A DNA stretch of 64,000 nt from positions 346,001-410,000 of the forward strand of contig JAIQDT010000169.1 of NCBI GenBank assembly GCA_021521415.1, in the 5' to 3' direction. Below the pieces are notes generated by a model. It saw only the letters and a list, made by a program, of their open reading frames with translations. It did not search any database and had not been told where the DNA came from. The translations under genes were made by a program, and so were the position numbers. Shown here in pieces: positions 11,819 to 22,854 of the stretch (its first letter is position 1; each line of letters begins with the position of its first letter). Source of the DNA: Bidens hawaiensis. Its lineage: Eukaryota > Streptophyta > Magnoliopsida > Asterales > Asteraceae.

Positions 11819-13037
11819 TAATAATTATTATTATTATTAAAAATATTATAGGGGGTATATATATAGATGGTATAAGTATATATGAATTTAATAAAATTAT
11901 AACTAATTAATATTCATAAATGATATTATTAATCAACTCAAACTAAAATGTGTTGACTTGACCTTCTTCTGAGATATAGCTCCAAACATTAAGTTGCCAT
12001 GGATGAGATTCGACCTTGTTTACTTTTAAACAAATTGTACCTAAATTTTACTTGTTTACGTCTAAAACACAGATAGATGTTTAAAAGGAGTTGATCTCAA
12101 ATTTAAAACCCCTAAATTGTAAGTTTCTTTTCAAGTATTGTGGTTTGGCCTCAACATTACCCCTTAAAAACTATATATTATACAAGTCATGGGAGAACAT
12201 ATATTGATTCAAGAGCAAAACTATTTAACTAGAAATGTTTGTAGATCATATCTCTCTCTCTCTCTCTCTCTCTTTTTTTAATGCCTCCTAATTTAACTCA
12301 AATATACCACTTATGGATATGAATGAGCTTAGGATGGTACTGGTTTGGTATCAGTATATTGTATAAAGTTTTGGAAATACCGATGTTGTACCGGTACCGA
12401 AAAGTCATATCAAAATTTTGTACCGATTTGACACCGACTGTATCAAATCGGTACCGGTGCTAGTACCGAAAATGTTCATCCCTACTTTTGCATGCACCTT
12501 GAAGAACCCTCAACTTCTTAAATAAAAGGGAGATACATTACCACCAAAATATTTTTTGAGAACGTTTATGGATCCTACATCATATTAACTTGTTATTTAG
12601 ACTAAACACAAACTTATAAACATCATGTATTTGTATAGCGTATAAAAGTTAACAAAATGTGTGTATAATGTAACACATGAGTTACTAGACTGTATGAGAC
12701 ACTAAGGGTCAACTTTTCCATTGTCAGCAAAACCTAGACAACAATCGTATTGGTACATGTATTCAATTTTGTGGTCTTTGGTTTCTATGCGATTTGGTCT
12801 CGCTATTTTCAGTCTTTTTACGTTATCAGTGGTTCCGTATTGAAGCAGTATCGTACCTCAACGTAACCATGTAACTCGCAACTTTAAGTTTGTTTATTAA
12901 TTTTATGGTTTATGCATACACAAATTTCATGTCATAGTGCGTAAAGGAATTCTGCTACTTCATAGAAGTTAGCAAATTGAAAAGACATTAAATTTATAAG
13001 ATACTAGATCAATTATATAGATAATTTTTTAGAAAAA
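11819..13037. other. AT-rich intergenic region with microsatellite and ACCGGT-rich patch
   Basis: No gene is recognised. A (TC)n microsatellite lies at 12251-12272. A patch at about 12330-12480 is rich in GGTACCG and ACCGGT words in both orientations, like the degenerate foldback repeats elsewhere in the window. Confidence 0.5.
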
Positions 13038-13052
13038 TCTTACTACTCTATT

Positions 13053-13234
13053 CAGGGGGTGTTTGGGATTGCTTATTTTTACCAACTTATAACTTATTAA
13101 CTTTTTGAAAAGTAATAAGGTGTTTGGGATTGCTTATAGTGTGAGAGGAAAAGTTTCATAAGTTACAATGTTGTAACTTATTAACTTAATGAAAAGTTAT
13201 AAGGAGGTAAAATAAGGAATCCCAAACACCCCCT
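13053..13234. mobile_element. MITE with GGGGGTGTTTGGGATT termini inside the Helitron 5' end
   Basis: AGGGGGTGTTTGGGATTGC at the left is mirrored by GGAATCCCAAACACCCCCT at the right. An internal direct copy of GTGTTTGGGATTGCTTA starts near 13121. The insertion separates TCTATT from AAAGC, words that are contiguous in the two sister Helitrons. The target duplication is not clear, so the superfamily is left open. Confidence 0.75.
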
Positions 13235-13350
13235 AAAGCAAAACAAGATATCTACATGACCTTCAATTAGCATGTTCACATAGGCTTCTTAAAAAAAGTT
13301 TAATTCCTTTCTCTCTCTAATATTTTCTGCAGGTTACCGTTCCTCAAAGA

Positions 13351-13615
13351 TCGGACCACCGCAACACCACCTTCCCTACCTACATGACCACCGCAGCACC
13401 ACCTTCCCTACCTACCAGACCACCGCAGCACCTACCGGACCTACAGGACCACCTCAGAACCACCTTACCTACCTACTGGACCACCGTGGCACCTACCGAA
13501 TCACCGCAACACCACCTTCCCTACCTACCGGACCACCACAGCACCACCTTCTCTAATAACCGGACCACCGCAGCAACACCTCCTTTACGTAGCGGACCAC
13601 CACAGCACCACCATC
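13351..13615. repeat. Degenerate CCACCGCAGCACCACCTTCC-type tandem repeat
   Basis: Degenerate units of roughly 40 bp (GGACCACCGCA, CACCACCTTCCCTACCTAC) occupy the 5' part of the LINE. An open frame through it would be Pro/Thr-rich low complexity and is not taken as a gene. Confidence 0.6.
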
Positions 13616-13773
13616 TCACGCCTTCTTCTTCTGAGGTGACCTCGCCGGAAATAATTACAGATCTGGTGAACTCGTCGGAAATAACAAATAACTTATTTCC
13701 GGCAACAGTTCGGCAAGAGTTTCGGCAACCAACAGATCTGTGTTTTCCGGCGATTTAGTTTTCCTTAAACTCC

Positions 13774-13774
13774 A

Positions 13775-13839
<65 letters not shown>

Positions 13840-13849
13840 TATTATTATT
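13774..13849. repeat. (TTA)n microsatellite, about 76 bp
   Basis: An almost uninterrupted ATT/TTA trinucleotide run with two TCA-type interruptions near 13828-13836. It lies between the repeat region and the endonuclease ORF of the LINE. Confidence 0.9.
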
Positions 13850-14002
13850 GGGGAACACTTTTGTGTTCGTAGTTGTGCGTTGTGTGTGACTGGGTGTTCT
13901 TTGATTTGCAATACGCGATCTTACTTATTTACATTGGGTGTTCTATTGCTTGCGTTTGTGTGATTAGTTGCAATCATAGAGCGTAGGAACCATGATTATT
14001 AC

Positions 14003-14777
14003 TTGAGACCATGTCCTGAATCGAGGGGTATAGGTAAGGGTAAAGATAGGGAGCATATTTTGCGTCTAGCTTATTGGAATGTAGGAACACTAAGTAGTAA
14101 GTTGCTCGAATTGGTAGATGTGCTTAAAAGACGTAAGGTACAGATAGCGTGCCTTCAGGAGACTAGGTGGAAAGGACATAGATGAGCCGAGTGTAATGGG
14201 TATAAGTTATGGTACTCGGGGTCTGATGGAGCTAGGAATGGAGTGGGGTTTCTAGTGGCTAACGAACTGCACACTAGTGTGGTGGAGGTGGTAAGACATA
14301 ATGATAAGAATATTGTGTTGAGATTAGTACTAGGAGAGGAGGTAGTGGCAATAGTTTGCGCCTAGGCGCCTCATGTAGGATTAGGGGATCAGGAAAAGAG
14401 AGAATTTTGGGATTGCCTAGATGCAGTGGTAAGGGGAATACCTAGGGGTGAGAGAATTTGTATAGCAGGTGATTTTAATGAACATATTGGTAAGGTTAAC
14501 GATGGTTTTCAAGTAGTACATGGGGGTTTTGGATTTGGTGATAGGAATGAGACCGGCACAGATCTCCTAGAGTTTGCGGTGGCTCACGACCTAGGTATTA
14601 TAAATTCGTACTTTAAGAAAATAGATTCTCATTTGATCACTTTTAGCAGTGGCGGATGCAACACTCAAATCGACTACCTTCTGATGAGGAAAGAAGACCG
14701 ATTTTGGTGGAAGGACTGCAAAGTCATTCCCGGGGAGACGGTTGTGTCTCAACATCGTCTGCTGGTGGCGGATATAG
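14003..14777 (+). pseudogene. RTE LINE endonuclease domain, truncated and with two stops
   Basis: The frame reads RLAYWNVGTLS, IACLQETRWKG, GDFNEHIG and SQHRLLVADIV, the ordered motifs of the exonuclease-endonuclease-phosphatase fold that nicks target DNA for LINE priming. The catalytic Glu (QET), Asp/Asn (GDFNEH) and His (SQHRLL) are present. In-frame stops lie at 14182-14184 and 14363-14365. The frame is cut at 14777 by the LTR of the inserted chromovirus, just where linker and reverse transcriptase should follow. It is related to plant proteins often labelled craniofacial development protein 2-like. Non-functional. Confidence 0.85.
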
Positions 14778-16522
14778 TGTAACACCACGTCCCTAACCCT
14801 CTCAATTTAAGCTTAAAAGTAATAACTTAAGAAGTACAGGGACCAAAAGTACAAATTCCGAAACTTTGTTCCCATCGCGATACGCGATGGGGTAACAATC
14901 AACCCATCACGTAGCGCGATAGGCTTGGTGAGTCACCGGACACGTGTTGAAATCGTGTCGACACGTGGCACAATATGACAGGCCACGTGTCATCACCGCA
15001 TAAGGCGGTGTAAAATGGCGGCGTCGCGATGCACGACGGGCCACAAGGGACTTATCGCGTATCGCGATAGGGTACTGAATCAGCCTATAAAAGGGGGTGA
15101 CGGGTATTGAGCTCTCCTCATCCCATTTAACCTCCACTTTCACATAGTTAACATCGAAAGGCGTGCCCGGTTGCCGTAGTAAGCCGACGTGCTGTTTTCT
15201 CGTAATACGTGCAAGAAACGAAGTTGGAATTAAGCTAGCAATCACATAAGCGAGTAGATCAAGTCCCGCCTTATCGTGTTATTAATCTAAGCATCCGAAT
15301 TAAGGTAGGAGTTATGTTTAAGTTATTTGAATTATAGCTTAGACTATCAATCAAGGCTATGGCCTTTAACCTTGATTGTATTTTACAAACATTCATTCAC
15401 AATCATGTTTTCATAAAATGTTACTTCATGATGAAGTAATGTTAAACAAAAGATATATTTTGACGGGCGTGTAGTAACTGGAAGGGGGATATCATTAGTA
15501 GTAAGTTTCTTGCCTAAGGAAAAGTAATTCGCATAAATCCCAATCAACCGAGGGACCCATTTACTTACCTGGAGAAACTTACCAACATGATAGAACCTAT
15601 TAGGCCAAAGCATGCTACATCAAACGTCATATAAAACTTAGTGTTTTCATTTACAATCAAAGATAAACGATTTCAAGGTTAAGCTTACAATCATAGCTTA
15701 ACATCATTCAAAACATTCATACAAACCTATTTATGTATAGGTTAATATCATTCACAGTCGATCAATCAATCAGTCAAGGTTTACAACACCGACGGTACAG
15801 GTGAATACATTCAAACCTTTTTAATCAGTCAAAACATATTTATACTCAATGAGACGAACGTGTGTTTGTCTTAACGAGTCAATCAATGTCTACATGAGAT
15901 AATGAAATCTCTAAAACATTATAATACAAAGTAGAGAATAATATCAACTCAGACCGAATACGCATGTGTCTGGATCCAAACATAACTGTTAAAGCTCAAT
16001 CAATCAATCAAAGGCAATGAAGCCGCGAGCTTAAACGGTCATGACCCGTTCTCAGTTTAGGGCCGTTTGGCTCGGGGAATACCGTTGTGTGTGTAGGGCA
16101 GTGGTACATATACCGGAAGTATAAATTCTTCCGTTGAGATTGTCAAGAAAACTACATTTGTATTATATTGTCATTCAAAATGTTTTATTGAGTCATACGT
16201 GTTCACCAGCATATAGCTGACGTATTTTTCCAACCCATTGTAGGTAATTAAGCATAAGTAGCATTAACAAGGATTGGATTCTTAATGAAGATAGAAGCGC
16301 GTACAAGATGGCTCCATTTTTGATATAAAATCCTTGTAATATGAAAACAATTTTTTGTGAACCAATACTCGGGTATTTAATTTCCGAGTAAATTTTTAAT
16401 GTAAATTAATATTATATTCAACCTAAAGTCTTCCGCTAAAATTAACCCATAAACTCTGATATATTTACAAAACATGTACCAACTCGTGGTCACACGCCTA
16501 GGCCCTAAGTCGGGGTGTGACA
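14778..16522 (+). repeat. 5' LTR of the Tekay element (1745 bp)
   Basis: Begins TGTAACACC and ends GGTGTGACA just before the primer-binding site. It contains ATCGCG-type palindromes (CATCGCGATACGCGATG type) at about 14875-15070. Three CACGTG boxes lie at about 14940-14990, and a TATAAAAG box near 15085 is the likely promoter. Confidence 0.9.
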
Positions 16523-16525
16523 GGT

Positions 16526-16538
16526 TGGTATCAGAGCC
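16526..16538 (+). promoter_or_regulatory. Primer-binding site, tRNA-Met type (Tekay)
   Basis: TGGTATCAGAGCC lies three bases after the LTR end and is complementary to the 3' end of plant initiator tRNA-Met, the usual first-strand primer of this lineage. Confidence 0.9.
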
Positions 16539-16670
16539 ATCGGTTTCAGCGAATTAGGTATTAAACATTAGTACCTAGGCTTTAACCATTATTATTATTA
16601 TTATCATCTTTATTGTTATTCGTAGGGATAAGATAGGATTGGTAAACCTCCTATCCCTAACCTAACTAAA

Positions 16671-17365
16671 GTGCAGATGTCTTATATTAACTACTTTGGT
16701 CGTAGACACCGAGTAGCCATACGATCAGTACCGATAATCATTCACGAACCATCCGATATGGAAAGTAGCAATAGTTATTACACTAGCTTTTTCAATCGTG
16801 ATCAACCAATCAATCCAGTATTACCATACGTGAGTCAACCTGTGTATCTCCCAGGCAGTCAACAATGTCCAATCGAAATATCAGACAACCTGAACCAAGT
16901 CATAAGCCAAAGATAAGGGTCAGCTTACCATACAAAAAGAGATTAGCTCAATCGCCAATCAAGAATCCTTATGAATCCGAGGAAGAACCTGAGGAAAAGG
17001 AGGATTCCAAGGAAGAAGATGAGGAGAATCAATATCCTTATTTTCCATCTTATAAGGGATCAATACCATCGATCTCCCAGCAAGCCAAAGAGATTCGGGA
17101 GGAGGCAAATCTCATCGAAGAGTTTTACACCAATAATATCCCTGATGAAGAAATGCATGCATACGTTGCTAACCCGCATCTCTATCCACAAAAAAATGCT
17201 TATCTCTTTCCAGCCGCATCCGCACCAACGGGATATCCGAACCCGCCAAATTCGGTGATGGACGAGCTGAGAAATGAGAAAGTGGACAAAAAGAGAATAG
17301 GGAGAAAGATTGTCAAGAAGTGTGACAAGATGAAAAATCTTGTTACAAAATGGATTAAGGATTAG
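16671..17365 (+). CDS. Extra ORF region upstream of gag in the Tekay element (two overlapping frames)
   Basis: Two overlapping frames (16671-16916, 81 aa; 16865-17365, 166 aa) lie between the primer site and gag. The second is strongly charged: a Glu/Lys-rich acidic stretch (EEEPEEKEDSKEEDEEN), a Pro/Tyr segment and a basic C-terminus (KIVKKCDKMKNLVTKWIKD). The two may be one ORF split by a frameshift. I recognise no domain. It could be an accessory protein or an N-terminal extension of Gag. A further short ORF (17535-17642, 35 aa) overlaps the gag start. Confidence 0.5.
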
Positions 17366-17631
17366 AACTCAGAGCTATGTAGTAGTTGTTATGATCTTTT
17401 TCTTGTAAGATAAATAAATGTAATATAAAGTGTGTCTTTTCTGAAATTTTGTTTTATTCATGTAACAGCATGTCTAAAGCAACAGTAATCAAGAAAAACA
17501 AGTAAACAATAAAGGAAAGACAATCGAAGAAATCATGCAAGAAAAAGTAACTGCGGAAAATATACAAGCCATACCAATAAACTATGTGCTTGGTATCCGC
17601 GATATAATAAAAGAGGCTGTGAATCCAATCT

Positions 17632-19164
17632 ATGAAAAATGATCAAAGTCGTACTGCCTCGCATTCCAACAAAAGATCAAGACGAAGTAAAAGCGAATCT
17701 GCTACTTCGAAAAGAGAATCAAAGAAAGAATCTAAAAAGGAATCAGAAAAGAAGGAAAGTAAGAAAGAGAAAGAACCAAAAAACAAAGAAGCGAGTGATG
17801 AAAGCTCGACTGCGGAAAACAACCTCCATGAAAAGACAAAGAAACTTAAAATACATGAGGGTTGTGATTTCAAGGTGTTTAAAGTCTATAACCCCAAAGA
17901 ATTTAACGGGGATAAAGGAGTGATACATACCCTCCGATGGTTGGAGGAAATGGAATCGATTGTACTAATAAGCAAATGTACGGAAAGCGAGAAGGTGAAA
18001 TATACCTCCCAGATGTTCAAGGGGGAGTCATTAGAGTGGTGGAATACCCTGATTGGAATCAAGGGTAGAGAAAATTTATACAATCTAGACTGGGCAACAT
18101 TTAAAGCTATGGTACTGAAGAAGTTCTGCCCGATTAACAAAATGGATCAGATTCAAACCAAGATGTGGAACGACAAGGTTGTGGGGACCAATCTCAAGGA
18201 ATATAACACCAAGTTCCTTGAGTATTGTAGAATCGTACCTCATTTGGTTACTCATGAAATCAACAAAGTGACGCGCTATATTTACGGGTTGCCGATAGAA
18301 ATCCATGACTTAGTCCGTTCACATATGCCGTCCACAACGGAATCTTCCATGGAGTTGGCCGGATATTTTATGGACGGGATGTCGAGGAACCGAGATGAGA
18401 GAAAGAAAGATGAGGGAAAAACAAGTGTGGGTGGAAAGGTAAGAAAGACGGAGAAGAAAAGAGAAAGGGGATTTGTGTATAGTCGCCCCGTTTGCAAGTC
18501 ATGCGGAAGGAGACATTTCGGCAGATGTCTTCGACCAACTAACACCGTTGTATGTGAGTTCTGCAAGAAATTGGGCCACTCGGAAGCAGATTGTCGGAAA
18601 AAGACAGGAGTATGCTTTGAGTGTGGTGAGAAAGGACACTATAGCACTGAGTGTCCAAAGAAGAAGACAACGGTAGTGACGGTTGGAGCAAGTGGTAGCA
18701 GTATGAAGACCGATGCCAAGAAAGGAAATGCTCGTGTCTTTATGCTAGACACCCAGAAAGCAGCTGATATACCGGACGTGATCACCGGTACGTTTCCTAT
18801 AAATAATGTTTATGCTAGAGTTCTATTTGACTCGCGTGCAAACCAAAGCTTTATAGATTATAAATTTTGTAGTCTATTAAATGAGCCCTTAGTTAAATTA
18901 GATAAACATTATGAAGTCGAGACTGCTGATGGTAACGTAAGTAGAATAACTGAGGCTTTAGATAGTGCCACAATTTCTTTAGCTAATCACGTCATACCTG
19001 TACGATTGTTACCCATGACATTGGCAGGTTTTGATGTAGTTTTAGGTATGGACTGGTTATCGTTTAATCAAGCCCGTATCCTATGTAATGATAGAGCCAT
19101 CGATATTCGAACACCCAATAACAAAACCATTCGTATAACCGGAGATAAAGAGGAGGAAAGGTAG
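17632..19164 (+). pseudogene. Tekay gag-protease
   Basis: 510 residues. A Lys/Glu/Ser-rich N-terminus precedes the retrotransposon Gag domain (about residues 85-260: EFNGDKGVIHTLRWLEEME, SLEWWNTL, FKAMVLKKFCP). Two CCHC knuckles follow (CEFCKKLGHSEADC and CFECGEKGHYSTEC), then an aspartic protease. Its active-site triplet reads DSR rather than DSG (LFDSRANQSF), a change expected to destroy activity. The frame ends early at 19164, about one base out of register with the downstream RT frame, so a natural Gag-Pol fusion cannot be made from this copy. Confidence 0.85.
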
Positions 19165-19256
19165 GAATCATTTCTAAGATCAAAGCAAGTCATTGCATAG
19201 GTAAAGGATGCCTCACATTCATAGCCTATGTAACCAAAGAACCCAAACCTAAGAAG

Positions 19257-21602
19257 ATGGAGGAAGTGCCAATCGTGTCCGAATTTCAAGATGTATTTCC
19301 TGATGAGCTACCAGGAGCCCCGCCTGATCGAGAAGTAGAATTTAAGTTCGACCTTGTTCCAAGAACATCACCAATTGCCAAATCACCTTATCGTCTAGCA
19401 CCAACGGAAATGAAAGAACTAAAGAAACAATTAGATGAATTGTTAGAGAAAGGATTTATACGACCGAGTTATTCACCGTGGGGAGCCCCAATATTGTTGG
19501 TAAAGAAGAAGGACGGATCGATGAGGATGTGTATAGATTATCGAGAACTGAACAAGGTCACGATCAAGAAGAAGTATCCATTACCAAGAATCGACGACTT
19601 GTTCGATCAGCTTCAAGGAGCAAGTTGTTTTTCCAAGATTGACCTAAGATCGGGTTATCACCAATTGAAGGTGCAAGAAGAAGATATACCAAAGACAGCC
19701 TTTAGAACCCGATACGGACATTATGAGTTCACCGTGATGCCTTTTGGACTCACTAATGCTCCGACAGCTTTTATGGACATGATGAATCGGATTTGCAAGC
19801 CATATTTGGACAAGTTTGTTATTGTTTTCATCGATGACATCCTTGTTTATTCAAAATCCAAAGACGATCATCAAGTTCATCTTAAGATCATACTTGAAAC
19901 CCTAAGGAACGAGAAATTATACGCCAAATTATCGAAGTGTGAATTTTGGTTGTCTGAAGTACAATTTCTTGGTCATGTTATAAATGAAAAGGGTATTCAA
20001 GTAGACCCAGCAAAGATTGAGGCTATAACCAAATGGGAGAAACCCAAGATACCAACTCAAGTCCGAAGTTTTCTAGGCTTGGACGGATACTATAAAAGAT
20101 TCATACAAGATTTCTCTCGAATAGCTGTCCCATTAACTTCACTTACAAGGAAAGCAATTAAGTTTGAATGGGGACCGAAGCAAGAGGAAGCATTCGAAAC
20201 ACTAAAACAAAAGTTAACTAATGCACCGATTCTGGCTTTGCCAGAAGGGCTAGAAAATTTTATCATTTACTGTGATGCTTCGCACACGGGAATGGGAAGT
20301 GTTTTGATGCAAGGAAAGAAAGTGATTGCTTATGCTTCGAGACAATTGAAAGCTCATGAAAAGAATTATACCACGCATGATCTTGAATTAGGCGCTATAA
20401 TTTTTGCGTTGAAGTTATGGCGACATTACTTGTATGGTGTAAGATTCACGGTATACACTGATCATAAAAGCTTAAAGCATATATTCGATCAAAAGGAATT
20501 GAATATGAGACAAAGGCGTTGGATGGAAACACTTAATGATTACGACTGTGAGATCGTATATCATGAAGGAAAAGCCAACGTGGTAGCTGACCCCTTAAGT
20601 AGAAAAGAATATGAGAAACCAAAGAGAGTTCGAGCTCTTAGATTGAAACTTAAAATCGATCTAGCTAGCCAGATCAAAGAAGCTCAGAAGTTGGCACTAG
20701 AAGAAGGAAACATTAAAAATGAAAAAGAAAATGGAACAATCGATCAGTTGATTAAAGAAAATGACGAAATCCTTAGACTTGGTACTAGGATTTGGGTACC
20801 AATGGTCGGAAGTCTAAGAGATAAGATTTTAGAAGAAGCACACAAGTCAAAGTACATGATGCATCCGGGAAGCGGCAAGATGTATCATAATCTAAAAGAT
20901 GATTATTGGTGGATCGGGATGAAGAAAGACATTGCTTTGTATGTAGCTAAATGCTTGACGTGTTCAAAAGTGAAAGCTGAACATCAAAAGCCGTTAGGAT
21001 TACTACAACAACCGGAAATCCCGATATGGAAATGGGATATGATAACTATGGATTTCATCATGAAGTTATCTAAGACTTCTCATCAAAATGATGCGATCTG
21101 GGTTATTGTCGATAGACTTACTAAATCTGCCCATTTCATTCCAATTCAAGAAACGTTTAGTATGGATAAGTTAGCACATCTATATGTCGAAAACATAGTA
21201 TCCTTACATGGTGTGCCACTATCCATCATTTCTGATAGAGATAGTCGCTTCACTTTAAATTTTTGGTCAAGTTTTCAAAAGGCTATGGGGACTCGATTAA
21301 ACCTAAGTACTGCTTATCATCCCCGAACTGATGGCCAAAGTGAGAGAACAATTCAAACCCTGGAAGATATGCTTCGTGCCCGTGTTATCGACTTAGGAGG
21401 AAGTTGGGACACTCATCTTGCACTGATGGAATTCTCGTACAATAACAGCTATCATACGAGTATCCAAGCAACACCATTTGAAGCATTGTATGGAAGAAAG
21501 TGTAGAACACCTGTATGTTGGTTAGAAACAGGTGATAGTCAGTTGTCAGGACCTGAAATTGTTCAAAGGACTACTGACCAAGTTATTCAAATCCGAGAAT
21601 GA
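19257..21602 (+). pseudogene. Tekay pol: reverse transcriptase, RNase H, integrase
   Basis: RT spans about residues 65-290: [36 protein letters not shown] and the catalytic FIDDILVYS. RNase H follows ([35 protein letters not shown]). The integrase has an HHCC zinc finger ([19 protein letters not shown]) and a DDE core ([22 protein letters not shown]). The frame opens out of register with gag and ends at an in-frame TGA (21600-21602) inside the integrase C-terminal region. The part 5' of the first Met (from about 19166) also belongs to this frame. Confidence 0.9.
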
Positions 21603-22088
21603 TTAAAGGCAGCAAGAGATAGGCAAAAGAGTTATGCGGACATTCGCCGCAAGCCATTAGAGTTTAAAGAAGGCGATATAGTTTTATTGAAAGTGTCGCC
21701 TTGGAAAGGTGTAGTAAGATTTGGAAAGAAAGGGAAACTGAGTCCACGATTCGTTGGACCATTCAAAATACTCGAAAGAATTGGACCAGTTGCTTATCTG
21801 CTAGAGTTACCCGATGAAATGAAAGGCATTCATAACATGTTTCACGTATCTAATCTGCGTAAGTGTTTAGCCGACGAAACCCTTGCTATGCCATTGAAAG
21901 ATGTTAAGATCAACGAAAAGCTTAAGTTTGTGGAACAACCTATTCAAATAGAAGATAGCATGATCAAGTTTCTCAAACACAAACGACTCAAGCTCGTGAA
22001 AGTCAAATAGGATTCAAGACAAGGACCCGAGTATACGTGGCAACTCGAGTCAGAAATGAAGAAAAAGTATCCCAATCTATTCCAATAA
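21603..22088 (+). pseudogene. Tekay integrase C-terminus with chromodomain
   Basis: Same frame as the pol ORF. After the stop it continues with the GPF-like integrase tail (LSPRFVGPFKILERIG, HNMFHVSNLRKC) and then a chromodomain (QPIQIEDSMIKFLKHKRLKLVKVK). A TAG at 22008-22010 stands at a normally aromatic position, before GPEYTWQLESEM and the natural end at 22088. Chromodomains of this type are thought to steer integration to modified histones. Confidence 0.85.
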
Positions 22089-22124
22089 ATCTCGAGGACG
22101 AGATTATTCAAAAGGTGAGAAGGA

Positions 22125-22617
22125 TGTAACACCACGTCCCTAACCCTCTCAATTTAAGCTTAAAAGTAATAACTTAAGAAGTACAGGGACCAAAAGTACA
22201 AATTCCGAAACTTTGTTCCCATCGCGATACGCGATGGGGTAACAATCAACCCATCGCGTAGCGCGATAGGCTTGGTGAGTCACCGGACACGTGTTGAAAC
22301 CGTGTCGACACGTGGCACAATATGACAGGCCACGTGTCATCACCACATAAGGCGGTGTAAAATGGCGGCGTCGCGATACGCGACGGGCCACAAGGGACTT
22401 ATCGCGTATCGCGATAGGGTACTGAACAGCCTATAAAAGGGGGTGACGGGTATTGAGCTCTCCTCATCCCATTTCACCTCCACTTTCACATAGTTAACAT
22501 CGAAAGGCGTGCCCGGTTGCCGTAGTAAGCCGACGTGCTGTTTTCTCGTAATACGTGCAAGAAACGAAGTTGGAATTAAGCTAGCAATCACATAATCGAG
22601 TAGATCAAGTCCCGCCT
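22125..22617 (+). repeat. 3' LTR of the Tekay element, truncated to 493 bp
   Basis: It matches the first ~490 bp of the 5' LTR, then stops within an AAGTCCCGCCTT context and runs directly into LINE 3' sequence. About 1.25 kb of LTR is missing. Confidence 0.9.
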
Positions 22618-22854
22618 TTATTAGTAGTTTTAATTCTATTACGGGCTATTACTATTTATATTAATGTTAAACTTTAATTTCCTTTTATATTCCCTCAAAC
22701 ATATGTTTTTAGAGCCGAGGGTCTCCTTGGAAGCCACCTCTCTATCCCATCTGGATAGAGGTACGGTGTGCCTACATCCCACCCTACCCAGACCCTACTT
22801 ATAGTTTGCTATTGGTGGGATCCCACTGGGTTTGGTTGATTGGTTGATTGATTG
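22618..22854 (+). mobile_element. 3' UTR and tail of the interrupted RTE LINE
   Basis: Contains the conserved plant RTE 3' phrases (GAGGGTCTCCTTGG, CCTCTCTATCCC, CACCCTACCCAGACCC) and ends in a TTGATTGG simple repeat directly before the right target duplication. Confidence 0.8.

Larger units (their letters stand above)
14778..22617 (+). mobile_element. Ty3/gypsy chromovirus, Tekay/Del lineage, with truncated 3' LTR
   Basis: Order: 5' LTR, tRNA-Met-type primer site, extra 5' ORFs, gag with zinc knuckles, protease, RT, RNase H, integrase, chromodomain, purine tract (about 22110-22124), partial 3' LTR. The LTR ends TGTAACACC and GGTGTGACA fit the lineage. The 3' LTR keeps only its first 493 bp, so no target duplication can be tested. 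The shared parts of the LTRs differ at roughly 8-9 of 490 positions by eye. Several stops and frameshifts make the element non-autonomous. Confidence 0.9.
13290..22854 (+). mobile_element. RTE-type non-LTR retrotransposon (LINE), interrupted and missing its RT
   Basis: The element is bounded by a perfect 12-bp target duplication ACATAGGCTTCT (13278-13289 and 22855-22866). The 5' part carries tandem repeats, a TTA microsatellite and an apurinic-like endonuclease domain. The 3' part (22618-22854) has the typical plant RTE tail: GAGGGTCTCCTTGG, CACCCTACCCAGACCC, GGTGGGATCCCACTGGG and a terminal (GGTTGATT)-type simple repeat. A Tekay chromovirus interrupts it at 14778-22617. No reverse transcriptase remains. 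Confidence 0.8.

Noticed and set aside
13384..13758. Pro/Thr/His-rich open frame of 124 codons
   Set aside because: Arises from the degenerate CCACCGCAGCACC tandem repeat in the LINE 5' region; no recognisable domain.
16526..16538. TGGTATCAGAGCC as a possible tRNA-Met gene fragment
   Set aside because: Only the 3' tRNA complement at the LTR border is present, so it is a primer-binding site. The same holds at 25184.
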